A stretch of 64,000 bases of DNA from Lonicera japonica (Eukaryota > Streptophyta > Magnoliopsida > Dipsacales > Caprifoliaceae): positions 50,653,356 to 50,717,355 of the forward strand of contig CM038466.1 of assembly GCA_021464415.1 (NCBI GenBank), read 5' to 3'. Position 1 is the stretch's first letter, and every line of letters starts with the position of its first letter. A model generated the notes under the pieces. The model saw only the letters and a program-made list of their open reading frames with translations, did not search any database and was not told the origin of the DNA. The position numbers were made by a program, and so were the translations under genes. This document shows, one piece after another, positions 12,240 through 23,315 of the stretch.

Positions 12240-13060
12240 GCCCCCACTCAAATATATTTCTTATATATATATATACGGGATATTGAAAAATATAGCTTGT
12301 ATGAAAAAGTTTTTTGCGAAAGAACCAGAAAATAATAAATTTTTTTAAAAAATTTAAGAGCCTATATTTGACTAAATTCTAAAAAGATTGCAAACTTAAC
12401 TTTGCAGTAAATTTTTAAATTGTATTTTTTTTATGGAATCATGCAAAATCAAGTTTGCACTATATGATTTTTAGCATATTATTATAAATAAGTGTTTAAT
12501 TAACAGTGCTTTATAATAATTTTAACAAATTACATATTCAAAATCTATTTATTAATAAAATGCACATAATAATTTTTTCGAAGTTATGCAAAGTAAAGTC
12601 TGCACTTTTTAGTATTTGTGTTTATTTGACGTTATTTTAAAGCTTTATGAATGAAACATAAGAATATCCTTGTGAAAAAATATAAACACATTATGCAAAA
12701 CTAATTTGCACTTAATTTTTTTTTATTGCGAAGAGTTTGCACAAAATACAATTTTGTGTAAAGTTAAATTCGCACTCAGTCAAAACTCTTATTTTAAAAC
12801 ACAATTGATAATTAAACAAGCCATTATCTTAAAATGATAATAATATCTAGACCCTTATTTTTAAAAAAATATTATTTGTTGATTTTTTTGCGAAAAATAT
12901 TATCACACAACTCATTTTTCCTAGTTTTCGGAATATATATTTATATATTATCCATGTAGGTGGTTGAAGGCTTGTTTGAATTTTCGTAATTGAGTACGAT
13001 TGTTTAGTTCAAACCTCTCCACAACACCCTCCCACTTGTTCTTTTTCTTTCTTTTTTTCT
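12240..13060. repeat. AT-rich segment with repeated TGCAAA...TTTGCA palindromes
   Basis: At least three interrupted palindromes occur: TGCAAAATCAAGTTTGCA near 12443, TGCAAAGTAAAGTCTGCA near 12586 and TGCAAAACTAATTTGCA near 12692, with looser copies nearby (about 12728 and 12770). No coding region. The class is unknown. Confidence 0.5.
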
Positions 13061-13110
13061 TTTTCCTGATTGTAAATGACTTTCTAGTACTTCAATGGTT
13101 TATATATATA

Positions 13111-13140
13111 CTAGGGTATACCCGTGCCATCTGGCACGGT
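13111..13140 (-). mobile_element. Helitron-like 3' end, minus strand
   Basis: Read on the minus strand, a perfect 7-bp stem (CCGTGCC/GGCACGG, loop of 4) is followed by GTATACC, then CTAG before a TATA run. This is the Helitron 3' terminal arrangement (hairpin, about 8 bases, CTRR, T). The 5' end was not located. Confidence 0.5.
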
Positions 13141-14190
13141 AAAATAAAAAAAAAAAATCTAATAATAGGATAAAAAAATTCAATTGTGATGAATTTAAAT
13201 TGACAAAATCAATCAGTTTATTTTGAACCCATTGTCTAGTTTAATCTAACGTTGTGAAAAATTGAAACTTAAATTCGATATATTTGCATGCTAAAAAAAC
13301 TAAAAGTATACCAGATTTGATTGACTTGTTTTAAATTTTTTAAAGAATCTTTTAATCATAATCCAACCACGTAACGTATATCCTAAAAATGACAGATTGA
13401 GATGACCAATAATATATGAACACATAACGTATGCCCTTAAATGTTACACAATATTTTTTTAATTTTTTTTTTGCATAATTATATAGTCATGATGGATCTT
13501 GTTTAATTGATCTTGATTAGTAGATTTTAAATATTAAATTTTTATTAAATTTGAATTTTTCATTTTAAGTTATGGCATTTTTAATATAGACAAAATTCTT
13601 AATATGTGAGAGTTTATTGTGTGTATATTATTGGTGTGAGTGTTTTAACTTTGATGTGACATCTTGATGTGTGTATAAAACTGATCTAATGGTGTAGAAC
13701 TAGTGCTCGCCATAACATGTATGTTTTTAACCATTGGATTCTTATACTTTTTTAAAAAAAATTTGGTCAAAGATGGTGTTGTATAATATATATATATATT
13801 ATATTCAAGAACATTTTATAGTGTCAATCGTTATACTCTAAATTATAAAAGGTTATATTTGTATTAAAAAAATTGTAAAATATTTAATAAAATAATTAGA
13901 CTTTCATTATATTTATGTTGAGTTTAACTTCTCTTGTTAAGAAAATTTTCACAAGTGCTCTTATAATTACAAATTTCTAGATCCGCCACTGTATCCAATG
14001 ACAATCCCCTAAAAGATCCAAGGGTTCTAAAAAATTCTTAGCCTCAACAACAGCATCAACATCTTTTCTTAAAATATACCAGCGAAGCAAAGTAAAGCAA
14101 ACAAAACAAACCGCCCATGAAGGCTAAAGCAATTTGGTCATTTATTTAATTGATCAATCGTTCAAATGTGTTGAATAGACTGCTCTTTTA
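13141..14190. other. AT-rich intergenic DNA
   Basis: No gene was seen. The part around 13480-13720 resembles the AT-rich dispersed repeat also seen near 37310-37530 and 47377-47830 (the GATCTTGTTTAAT and ATGTGACAT-type blocks), but too weakly to fix borders. Confidence 0.4.
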
Positions 14191-14539
14191 AAAAATGGGT
14201 AGCAAATCTCAATTTCTAAAAATAACTGGTGCTAAAGTTAGTTACGACACAAACTTTGGGTGTTAGAGTACAAATGGCCTCCAACAATTGGCCCTAGGAA
14301 TTACTGATTCTGATTTAGAGTCAGTTCTATCATTTGAAGATGAACAAACTCCAGAAACTATTCTTTCCATTGCCTACTCAGACAGTGATCCAAATGATGA
14401 TTCCCAAGAAAGTGACGATGATACCTCATCTCAACTTTCAGAAATCCCATAAATCTCAACCCTTGAACCCATGTATGACTTTGAACAAAAAACTTCTAAC
14501 CACCAAGAACATAGTCTATCCATTGCCCCTAATATACTT

Positions 14540-14770
14540 TCACCGTCAGCCAAACTCCATATTTACCTTGAACACCATAGAAGACAAATCCCGGTTATTG
14601 CTTATTTTGATTTTGGTATAGCCTGCACAGTGATTAACCCAGATATCCTACCCTCAAATTACTGGAAAAAATGTTTCCAAGGATTTAGAGCTATTAATGG
14701 ACAAACCTTCATTATTGAGCAGATAAACAAGCCTATTTTTATCCAATTCTTTCCTGGTTGTGTTCTTTAA
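14540..14770 (+). pseudogene. Pararetroviral aspartic protease domain with altered active site
   Basis: A short open stretch with the retropepsin layout. At 14609-14617, where the family has Asp-Thr/Ser-Gly, it reads Asp-Phe-Gly, which would be inactive. It ends at a stop at 14768-14770. Part of the relic above. Confidence 0.6.
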
Positions 14771-15059
14771 CACCAAGCCTATGGAACGAAGTTACCAGTA
14801 AAAGATTTGTTCATTGGTTTTGACTTAATCCATAAGATTCTTAATCTTTGATGGTCAAAGGAAGGTTTGAGTCATAAAAGTTTCCATTTACCCTAGACTT
14901 CATCCCAAACTTTTATCTCACAGAAAATCAGCCAGTAGCAGTTAAGCCTTGTATCCCTCCACCCATTGCCTCAACCATCCCAATTGAAACCATTAAGCAA
15001 GGCATAATTACCTATTTGTGTGCTGAATCCCACCAAGAGTTTTTGCAACAATGTTCTAA

Positions 15060-15835
15060 TCCCTTTTAGCAAAACCCTAAATTCCCTTTCAAAAAGAATG
15101 AGGATGTTAACCCTACAAAAGCCAGTCATTCAGGAATGAACCCAGAACATTATGCCCTTACAATCCAAGAGCTTGACTCTCTGAAAAATCAAAAGTTGGT
15201 TGAACCAAATTCCTCTCCCTAGGCTTGTGAAGCATTTTATGTTAATAAGCGATTAGAACAAGTTAAAGAAAAACTCATAATTGTCATCAATTATCAGCCG
15301 TTAAACCATTTTCTTGTAAGTGATAAGTTCCCTCTCCCTCAGAAAAAGTCAATGTTCTAGCACCTTTCCAATGCAAAGGTTTTCTCAAAGTTTGATCTCA
15401 AAGCAGGATTTTAGCAATTAGGAATTCATGAGGAAGACAAACCCGAAACAACATTTTGCATTCCAAACCACCATTTCCAATGGACCGTAATGCCCTTTGG
15501 TTTAAAAAATGCCCCTTTTTTTTTTCAAAAGGCCATGATCCAAAATTTTCAACCTTTGCTATCGAATGTACTCATCTATATTGATGATATCCTTCTCTAT
15601 TCCCCATATGAAGCCTTGCATTCCCATTTCCTCAACCAATTCCATGAAATTGTCAAGTAGTACGATATCATGCTCTCTAAGAAAAAAAATGCTCATCGCC
15701 CAAACAAAGATTGATTTTCTTGGCATGACAATTTTTGATGGAAAGTTCCAACTCCAGCCGCATATATCTCAGGATTTGCTCAAATTCCCTGATAATCTCA
15801 GCTCCACAAAGCAAATTCAATAGCTTCTTGGCCTT
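15060..15835 (+). pseudogene. Pararetroviral reverse transcriptase domain
   Basis: RT motifs are readable across broken frames: FSKFDLKAGF near 15385, MPFGLKNAPFF near 15490 and the catalytic YIDD box at 15577-15588. At least three in-frame stops and one frameshift lie within the domain. A lysine-rich A-run near 15680 marks the frame change. Confidence 0.75.
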
Positions 15836-17105
15836 GTTAATTACATGGCAGATTTCATTCCCAAAGTATCAGTTTATACTGGCCCCCAGTTAGAACTCCT
15901 CCAGAAAAATCCTTTACCTTGGAATCAGATTCACTGTGATTGTGTGGTAGCCCTTAAAAAAACTCACTTCCAAGCTCCCACCGTTACAGATTCCCTTAGA
16001 AGGAAAAATAGTTCTTCAAATAAATGCAAGCGATGAATTTTGGGCAGTAATTTTACTTGAAGAAATCAATGGGAAAAGAACTATTCGTGGTTATAGAAGT
16101 GGAAAATTCAAGCCAGCAGAAGCACACTATCATTCAACGTTTAAAGAAATTCTCGCCGTCAAAAGAGGAATTAAAAAGTTCTAGTTTCAACTCATCGGTA
16201 ACAAGTTTCTTGTTGAAATGGATATGTCCTCATTCCCCAGTATGCTGAAATTCAAAAGGAAGATGCTTCCCCAGCCACAACTTCTCCGATGGTCAAATTG
16301 GTTTTCTCAATGATCTTTTGATGTCAAGCACATTAAAGGAAAATAGAACATTCTTGCTGATTTCTTTTCCAGGCCACCAAACCATCCAGTTTCCACCATC
16401 ATTCCATCCATTTATCCTCTCCATCCGATAAATGTCCAAGGAATTGAAAATCTCCATACAGAAGTCTAAGAGTTAATCCTATAGAAACTATTTCGTTCTC
16501 GCAGTTTTGATCAATATAAAAAGTTTCTTGAAATCACCATCCGTCGTCACAGTTGCCTTTTTGTTCGATGCTCCCAGGTTGCTCCCATACCTCAATGCAA
16601 ATACCATTAACCATGACTTAGATTTCATTATTTATGGTCAACCATATGGTCGGAACATTGTAAAGTTTCTCTCATGGTTCAAGCATCTTAATCAATGGCG
16701 TCATGAACTTAGGATTCACCAAGCAAGATATGTTATGATCAAGTTCAATAAACTCATGAAATAGCTTCCTAAAGATGAATCAGAGCCACCTATATATTCC
16801 CCTGCTTGTGACAATGCTCAAATCATTAGTTGGTACAATTATAATCTCTCAAAATTAGAAAGAATTGTCAGCAATGAAGATTGGATTCAATTTCTTTGGA
16901 ACATGTGTGAGTACAACAATGCTGTATGGATGCCATCCCAACAGAGATTTTGTATGAACATCAACCAGGGAATGATTCACTGCTTTGCCGCAGACTTGAA
17001 GATCATCTCTTTGATTTTGCAGAAGAAAGTTTGAATTGGGACACATGAGAAGATAATTCAGATACGGATGCTTACTTCAGATTTGATGAATCAAAATTAG
17101 ATTGA

Positions 17106-17450
17106 TGACTAACCTAGTCCGCTCAGAGTTCACTCAAGAATCACTCATTGTCGGCACAAGAAGACAAATTGCCTCGAGATGCCTTCGCTTGTGATCGACA
17201 ACCTTTATTAAAGTTGTGTAATAATGCGTGTAACATTGTGTATTAATTTAGCTTTCCTTGTATGGTTTATTAAAGTTGTTTGTAAGTTTGTCGATGTAAG
17301 ATTCCTTGTGTTTTGTGTGTTTGTGAGCCTCCTTAGCTATATAAGAGGATGGTAGTTTCAGTTGTAAGATATTCAGAGTTTGTAAGAGCTTTCACTATAT
17401 AAAATTTGTGTGATCAATAAAATCCTCAGTTTGTTTATATTCTCCATGTC
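17106..17450 (+). promoter_or_regulatory. Pararetrovirus-like promoter and poly(A) segment
   Basis: Directly after the polyprotein: TATATAAG at 17338-17345, a second TATATAAAA near 17394, and AATAAA at 17416-17421. A TATA box closely followed by a poly(A) signal is the arrangement expected around the start and end of pararetroviral genome-length RNA. Whether it is active is unknown. Confidence 0.5.
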
Positions 17451-17574
17451 TCATGATCTTAGATTATGCTTAGATCTAATTAGCCTATTTGTTTCTATAA
17501 TATTGTTTATAGCTTTGTGTATGCATTTCTACGGTAACTCTCGATAGGTTTATAGTTGAGTTTTAAGTTCTGTG

Positions 17575-17996
17575 TTTGTCTCAACTACTCCTCGTCCTCT
17601 TCTTCATCCGGATTGCAAGCTTCTATCACGAAAACCTTTTTGCATTGGTATTGAGGCCTGTTCTTATTGTCATAATGGAAACATAAACACTTTTTTCTTT
17701 GTTCTTTAATCTCCCCAGGAGAAAACTTAAGTACTAAGGATGGAAAACTCACTCTTACCTCAGACTCATTTGCATTTGTTTAGTACTCCATTAGTGTAGA
17801 TTTGTTTTGCAAAACAGTAGCCTGTTTTAAGTTGTAGAGCCTTGCAAGTCCCACGCCCACCGAGAGTGATGCGGGTTTAGCTACTTGTACCTCCTCCCTA
17901 ATTTCTTCCTTAAGTCTACTCATAAAACAACCCACTTATTGCGTAGGCTTTAACTTTCTAGCCGGTATGAGAAGCTTCTCGTACTGTGTTTGATAT
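17575..17996 (-). pseudogene. Ty3/gypsy gag remnant, C-terminal part with zinc-knuckle relic
   Basis: The minus strand continues the gag frame after the solo LTR: YEKLLIPARKLKP, VGCFMSRLKEEIREEVQ and LSVGVGLARLY match the conserved middle of chromovirus-type gag. A degraded zinc knuckle follows (Cys...Tyr...Gln...CysLysLys) and an acidic tail (DEEEDEE). In-frame stops interrupt it (for example near 17938). Pol is missing: the remnant meets the pararetrovirus relic at about 17450-17575. Confidence 0.7.
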
Positions 17997-20123
17997 TGTG
18001 ACGCCCTGAACCCCGTTCAGAGGATAATCACCTTCGGGGTTGGTTAGTTACGGACGCCGTATGCCTACGGCAAGGATTCACTATTAATATTTAAACTTAT
18101 AATTAAATACGCTAATCAAATATTACACATATAAGATATGACATGTGTAAACGTTACCCAAGTAGTCATTAACTATATACACCACATCCATAGATGAAAG
18201 TGTTTTGATACCAACATGGTCATGAAGGACCTAGTACAACAACTACGCCTCCAACGTGGTTCGAAATTCAAGTTAAGTTTTATGTTTACAATACAACACA
18301 ACTTCATAAATACATTTTATTTTATTTTATTTTTTTAAAAAAACCATAAATCCAAATATCCAAAATTTAGTCCATTCCCAAACGAATCTATGCTAGACTA
18401 AGACGACTAAGATTAATCGGCCTTTCATTTTTCCCACATCTTCGCACCTGTGGAACTACCTATATAGGAAAAAATAATAGGAATGAGCCAACTAGGCTCA
18501 GTGGGAACTATATGGTTGGTTTATACAATAATACAAGTAATAAACGACATACTTCAATGTACAGGGAAAACACTTTATATTACGCACTCCATGTGTAAAC
18601 CCCTAATCTTTAACTAGTATGTGATAACTCGATCGTGTTGGTTATATAATGTAAATAACCTGTGGCACTGTCAAACTATATTACCCAATTTGCATCATGA
18701 TCCCGTAACTACCTAAGTATGTCCCCAGGTCTACATTTTGTGGACTCTCTACCATACAACAGTAGGGCTCAATGTATTTGTTGTGCCCAATTTCAGGCCT
18801 TTCACCCAAGGGACCTGTGTCCTATATTACCAGCCCCATTATGTGAGACTAAACCTAGACTTGGCATAGAATAATAATATAACAATCGCAAGGCAACACA
18901 AATATAAATATACCAATTGGTGTACAATTTGTGCCAACGATATAAATTTATACAAAATCTTAACAATTTAGCCAAAATATATAAGTGTATTAAAATCCAC
19001 ACTTTAATTTATAATCCCATCAATGTGTATATCAATGTTAAAACTCACCACTTGGACAATTTATAACAATCATATCCGTAGCATATCCGCCCAATTGGTT
19101 TTCTTTTACCAAATCTAGTGATTTTTGCTTAAACATATATGGGTTTTGTAGAAATCATGGATTTAAAGTTATTTTCATTATTTTTTATTTATTAATTAAT
19201 GGAAATCATCAACTCCAACCCTTGCAACAAACCCACCTAGGTTAATCTTCCACTTTAAACTTGAATGTTTTAATTAATAATACTACATGCAACAACCAAT
19301 ACTTTGTAAAAATAAGTTTAGTTCTAGGTTCCTACCTCAATTGAAGCTTTACAACAAGTTTGGAAGGTTGGATTGAAGATTGGCTGACAAATGCCGAAAC
19401 GACCCAAGCCATAAGTCTTCTTCAAGCTCTAATGGTGGAAGAGATGATAGAGGAGAAGATGGATATGATGGAGATGAAGATTCTTAGCCTCAATCTGGAA
19501 TCTAGGATGAAATCTCCCAAGATCCACCTTGGGAGATTTGAGTGTTTTGGGGTTAAAAATCGGGTCACAATGGGTCTGTACTGATAAGGAAGATCAATCT
19601 TGGTCTAGGTAAAAAGTACATTGGTTAAGTTCTATTTACAATTTCTGATGAGCAAGATTGTGCTCCAGGTGAAAAGTGCACTGTTCTGAATATGGTCAAA
19701 TTTCACTCTAGCAAGATCTATACTGGTAGCAAGATTGATCTTGCCCGGCACAACACTAAGATCACATGTTACATTGACCCTAGACCCCCGAGATGCTGAA
19801 ATCTCATCTCAAGCCAAATACGAAACATATATAGGGGAAAAAGACAAAACTATAAGCGCTAATGGAGACCCACTCGAGTAAGAAGTAAAAGAGTTACTAC
19901 TCTCCAAAGTTGGTCGAAAACTCATTTGACGGGAATTAACAATTCCCTAATTAACACCCTAAATTCTAAACAAATCATCCGATAGTCACCAAGGCTATAT
20001 GTGCAGATGTACAATGGCTAATGTAACATATTAGAGGTGTTAAAATAATTAACCAAATGAAATCTTACAACCAAATTTGTTGGTTAAAGAAGATTTTGCG
20101 ACTAATGACACACGGGTATTACA
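17997..20123 (-). mobile_element. Solo LTR inserted in the gypsy gag
   Basis: 2127 bp, TGTGACGCCC...GGTATTACA on the plus strand; termini like those of the element at 20581-29166, so the sense is probably minus. The flanking 5-mers are GATAT and AATAC, each one transition away from GATAC. Removing the segment with one copy of the duplication restores the gag frame (VREY before, QTQYEK after), which fixes the borders. No internal region or second LTR, so this is a solo LTR left by recombination. Confidence 0.8.
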
Positions 20124-20580
20124 AATACTCTCTCACGCTTTCCTTTTGTTCTAACTTTGTCAAATCACCAAAATCTTTGAAGTTGGTAGGACTGAAATGG
20201 GTATGGAGAACCTTTTTCAACTAAAGGCCATGTTATCAATTGCCCATCTTCTTTTTCTAGTTGATACCATAATTGTGCTTCACCTTCACATGTTGCTCGA
20301 GAAGCCTGCTCTTTGGGAATACTTTGTTGAAACTCAAAAAATTGTTCGACACAACAAATCCAACTAGCTTTGTCTTCTCCGCCCATATACTTCAAAAAGT
20401 ATGATCTTGTTAATTTGGGAACTACTATGCAAACACCATTGGTCCCTAGTGTTGCCCTAGAACTGGCTGAAAAAGGCTCGCCTTGGTCTCCATTCCTTGG
20501 TAAATTCATCTTGTCAAACTTAGCATCCATGGCCGTGAGCATCTCTTGAATATGCTCTTGGCCGGCCGAGAGTTTGACAA
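20124..20580 (-). pseudogene. Ty3/gypsy gag remnant, N-terminal to middle part
   Basis: The minus strand encodes KLSAGQEHIQEMLTAMDAKF, then KLTRSYFLKYMGGEDKASW, FFEFQ, EGEAQLWYQLEKED and, after a frameshift near 20195, FKDFGDLTKLEQKESVREY. These are hallmark gag blocks of chromovirus-type Ty3/gypsy elements. Both ends are insertion junctions (solo LTR at 20123, long element at 20581). Confidence 0.8.
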
Positions 20581-23287
20581 TGTAACACCCTCGCCTTAAT
20601 CTACATGACAACACCTGTAATTAAGACCTGAAGTGTTACTAACCCATCTTAGATTGACTAAAAGGGGTATATATGAAAACACATAAAGAAATTTAAACAG
20701 TATGAAAACACATAAAGAAATTTAAACAGTAAGTATCACACATGTCAATCAACAAGCTAGAAGAAGATAGTACTGTACAAAATCATGCACACATGTAACC
20801 AATATACAAAACCAAACTCAGCAGGTGCAAGTCAGTAGATAACACTTCGGGCTAGATGTGGCTTCCCAATATAACAAATACATAATAAAATGAATATGTA
20901 TCAGAGCTATCTATTTCGTTCCCGAACCAGTAATCCCGTTACCATTGTTCGCCCCTTGTGTACCTGTAATTGTAAATAAAACACGGGGTAAGCTCACAAC
21001 TCAATAGGGGGAAAAGGGAATAACATATCGAAAACAAAATTCACAGTTCAAAAATAATTCATATTTCAACAAATGCTTTGGTTTAAAAAAAACATCATCA
21101 TATGAAACTATACGTGCTTATGCATATGCAGGTTACCTCCCTTGTGTCAACCGTTAAGCCACGTAGCCAGAATATATATATATATATCCACATCAAACCG
21201 AACTTTATCGAATGCCTGACCGCCCGATCGAACCATCTGTGAATAATCATAACTGAATCGGACCTCCAGTCTAACGATAATATCACACCCACAGAATCAT
21301 CAGTGCCTTGCCAATTTTTCTATGTTCCCGGGCTCCACACCGGTGGCTTATAGGCGGCCAAACATTGCTCCCCTAGGGGTTTAGGGCTTTTCAATCTAAG
21401 GGCACGGGGCCCTACCTATTTTCCCATCCCGGCAAGCAGCAAATAAACACATAGTCCCTTCACCATCGTAGGGCCACAATAGAATCATATCCAGATTCAT
21501 ATCTGGATCATATCACATCCAGAACAGAATCATATCCAGATCCATATCATGATCATGTCACATCCAGAACGATACAATAATCATAAGAAGCTTTCGGCAT
21601 ACTGATAAGAGATATACGCTTATACGATAGGCCAGAAGAATGATCCGAGCTCGCCAAAGGATCTCCAAGATTTCGGTTGACACAAACGTGATGCATAATA
21701 TGCATAGCATGTTATTTAGCAAACACATGAAGCAATCTATGCCATAAACCCTTTAACAAGTCTCGTTAGATATCCCATGATGTGTATAAAATATTAACAA
21801 GTCCATTTCATCATAAATAGCATCCATACATCCAAGGGATATCTCGTACACTTTAATTAACATAATACATCAAGTATAAATGGCACACTTTGCCTCAAAA
21901 CATGCATTCATGTCATTTAACAAACATTTGAAGTAATTTATACCATATACACTTCCACAAGCTCAACCCCGTACTCCATGATGCGTAGAAACAACAATAC
22001 TTCATTTTCGTCAATTTTTAGGAGTCAAGAATCCATGGAATACTTCATCGGGTTGAATAATACAAATGTATCATGTGTATATGGCATTTATGGCTTTAAA
22101 TCTCACATTTGAACCTTTACAACCATTTATAAATGCACTCAATATATGTATCATAATTTCTTTAGAGAACACAAGAGGAAAATATGATATATTTCGTCAA
22201 ACAAGTCATACTACATGTTTTGACCACAGTTAAACTATACAATTGAGTTTTAAAGTCATATAAACCCCTACCTCAAGCGTAGAGACCAAAAGAAAGAAGA
22301 ACGTTATAAACCGAAGCCCCGTTCGATGAAATCCTCAAGCTCTCGTATCACCGTGTTCCTAGCATAGCGAAATCCTCGAATTAATAGAGTATAAACCCAA
22401 CCCAAGTAGCCAAAGCTCATGCCTGAGCTTCTATAGAAGAGAACCAAGGTAGAAGATGATGAATAGTACCTTAGATATGGGTTTTGAATAATTTGGAGCT
22501 TTGATCCTTCGATTTGGATGGATAGATGCGTAGAAATCCCTTCTTTTCTCTCTCTAGAACCCTCTAAAACACTCCTTGGGAGTGTGTGGAAGTTAGCCCC
22601 GAAAATTGGATGAAAAAAGTGTAAAAATGGCTTAAAAACGAGCTTAAGTTAGTGGGAATAGTTAACTGGCGGACCGGTATGTCAAATACCGAATACCGGT
22701 CCGCGCAGTACAAATTTCCTAAAAATTTGGTGCCGGACCGGTATGCCAAAAACGCCATACCGGTTTGCGCTATAACTTTGTAGTTTTGGCACACTGTTTT
22801 TGTTTTGGCCATAACTTTTTGCTCGAAACTCTGATTGAGGTGATCTTTATGTCCACGGAAAGCTATTTCAACGATCTACAACTTCCTAAGAGGTGTTTTC
22901 CCAAATTCTGGATAGAGTTTTTCCAGAAATTCACCGAAGACAGCGCTCTGCTAAAATGTTATCGAATGACCAGAATTTTGCAATGGGCTTACTTTGCGCC
23001 CTGTTTTGACTCATGAGGATTGTGAATTGGACTTCGGCCAAAACACAAAAGTTGTAGAATGGTACAAATACTAGACACCTTTGCGAATGGAATCTCAGTC
23101 GGATAAATAACGAACAAATTAGGATTGATCAAAGATAGCTAAAATTAACGAATCCCGAAGGACCAAAACTTCTTATTTATCAACAAAAATCGATTCGAAC
23201 CACCCGAATCACCAAACGATCACTTACATGAGTATAAATAAGCTAATATAATTCAGTTTAAAACAAATTAAAGTACGGGATATTACA
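20581..23287 (-). repeat. 3' LTR of the LARD-like element
   Basis: 2707 bp. Contains a cluster of CATATCCAGAT repeats (21480-21570), an AT dinucleotide run (21173-21188), a perfect 12-bp inverted repeat (22669-22704) and an about 80-bp motif at 22808-22890 shared with the LBD-carrying element. Confidence 0.88.
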
Positions 23288-23315
23288 ATCTCCCCCACTA
23301 ATAAAAATTTCGTCC
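23288..23315 (-). other. Polypurine tract of the LARD-like element
   Basis: On the minus strand TAGTGGGGGAGAT directly precedes the LTR (plus strand ATCTCCCCCACTA). This primes plus-strand DNA synthesis in LTR elements and fixes the element's orientation. Confidence 0.7.

Larger units (their letters stand above)
14195..17105 (+). pseudogene. Endogenous pararetrovirus relic (Caulimoviridae-like polyprotein)
   Basis: A degraded polyprotein on the plus strand. In order: an acidic leader part (14195-14460), an aspartic protease, a reverse transcriptase, an RNase H (about 15960-16400) and a C-terminal part to a stop near 17105. There is no LTR or integrase, and the context fits Caulimoviridae rather than a retrotransposon; the genus (for example florendovirus-like) is not certain. 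Many in-frame stops (for example at about 14262, 14450, 14768, 15067, 15221, 15357 and 15411) plus frameshifts break it, so no protein can be made. Several stops are TAG and could come from CAG or TGG by C-to-T change, as expected in methylated DNA. It is an old copy, integrated next to the gypsy remnant. Confidence 0.8.

Noticed and set aside
17641..17660. TGGTATTGAGGCC on the plus strand, like an initiator-tRNA primer site for the pararetrovirus
   Set aside because: The same bases on the minus strand encode the Cys-Lys-Lys end of the gypsy zinc knuckle in frame with the gag remnant; three mismatches to the primer complement also count against it.
22765..23016. 83-residue plus-strand frame in the 3' LTR
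   Set aside because: LTR sequence; frame not kept in the other LTR (about 28660-28900) and no domain.
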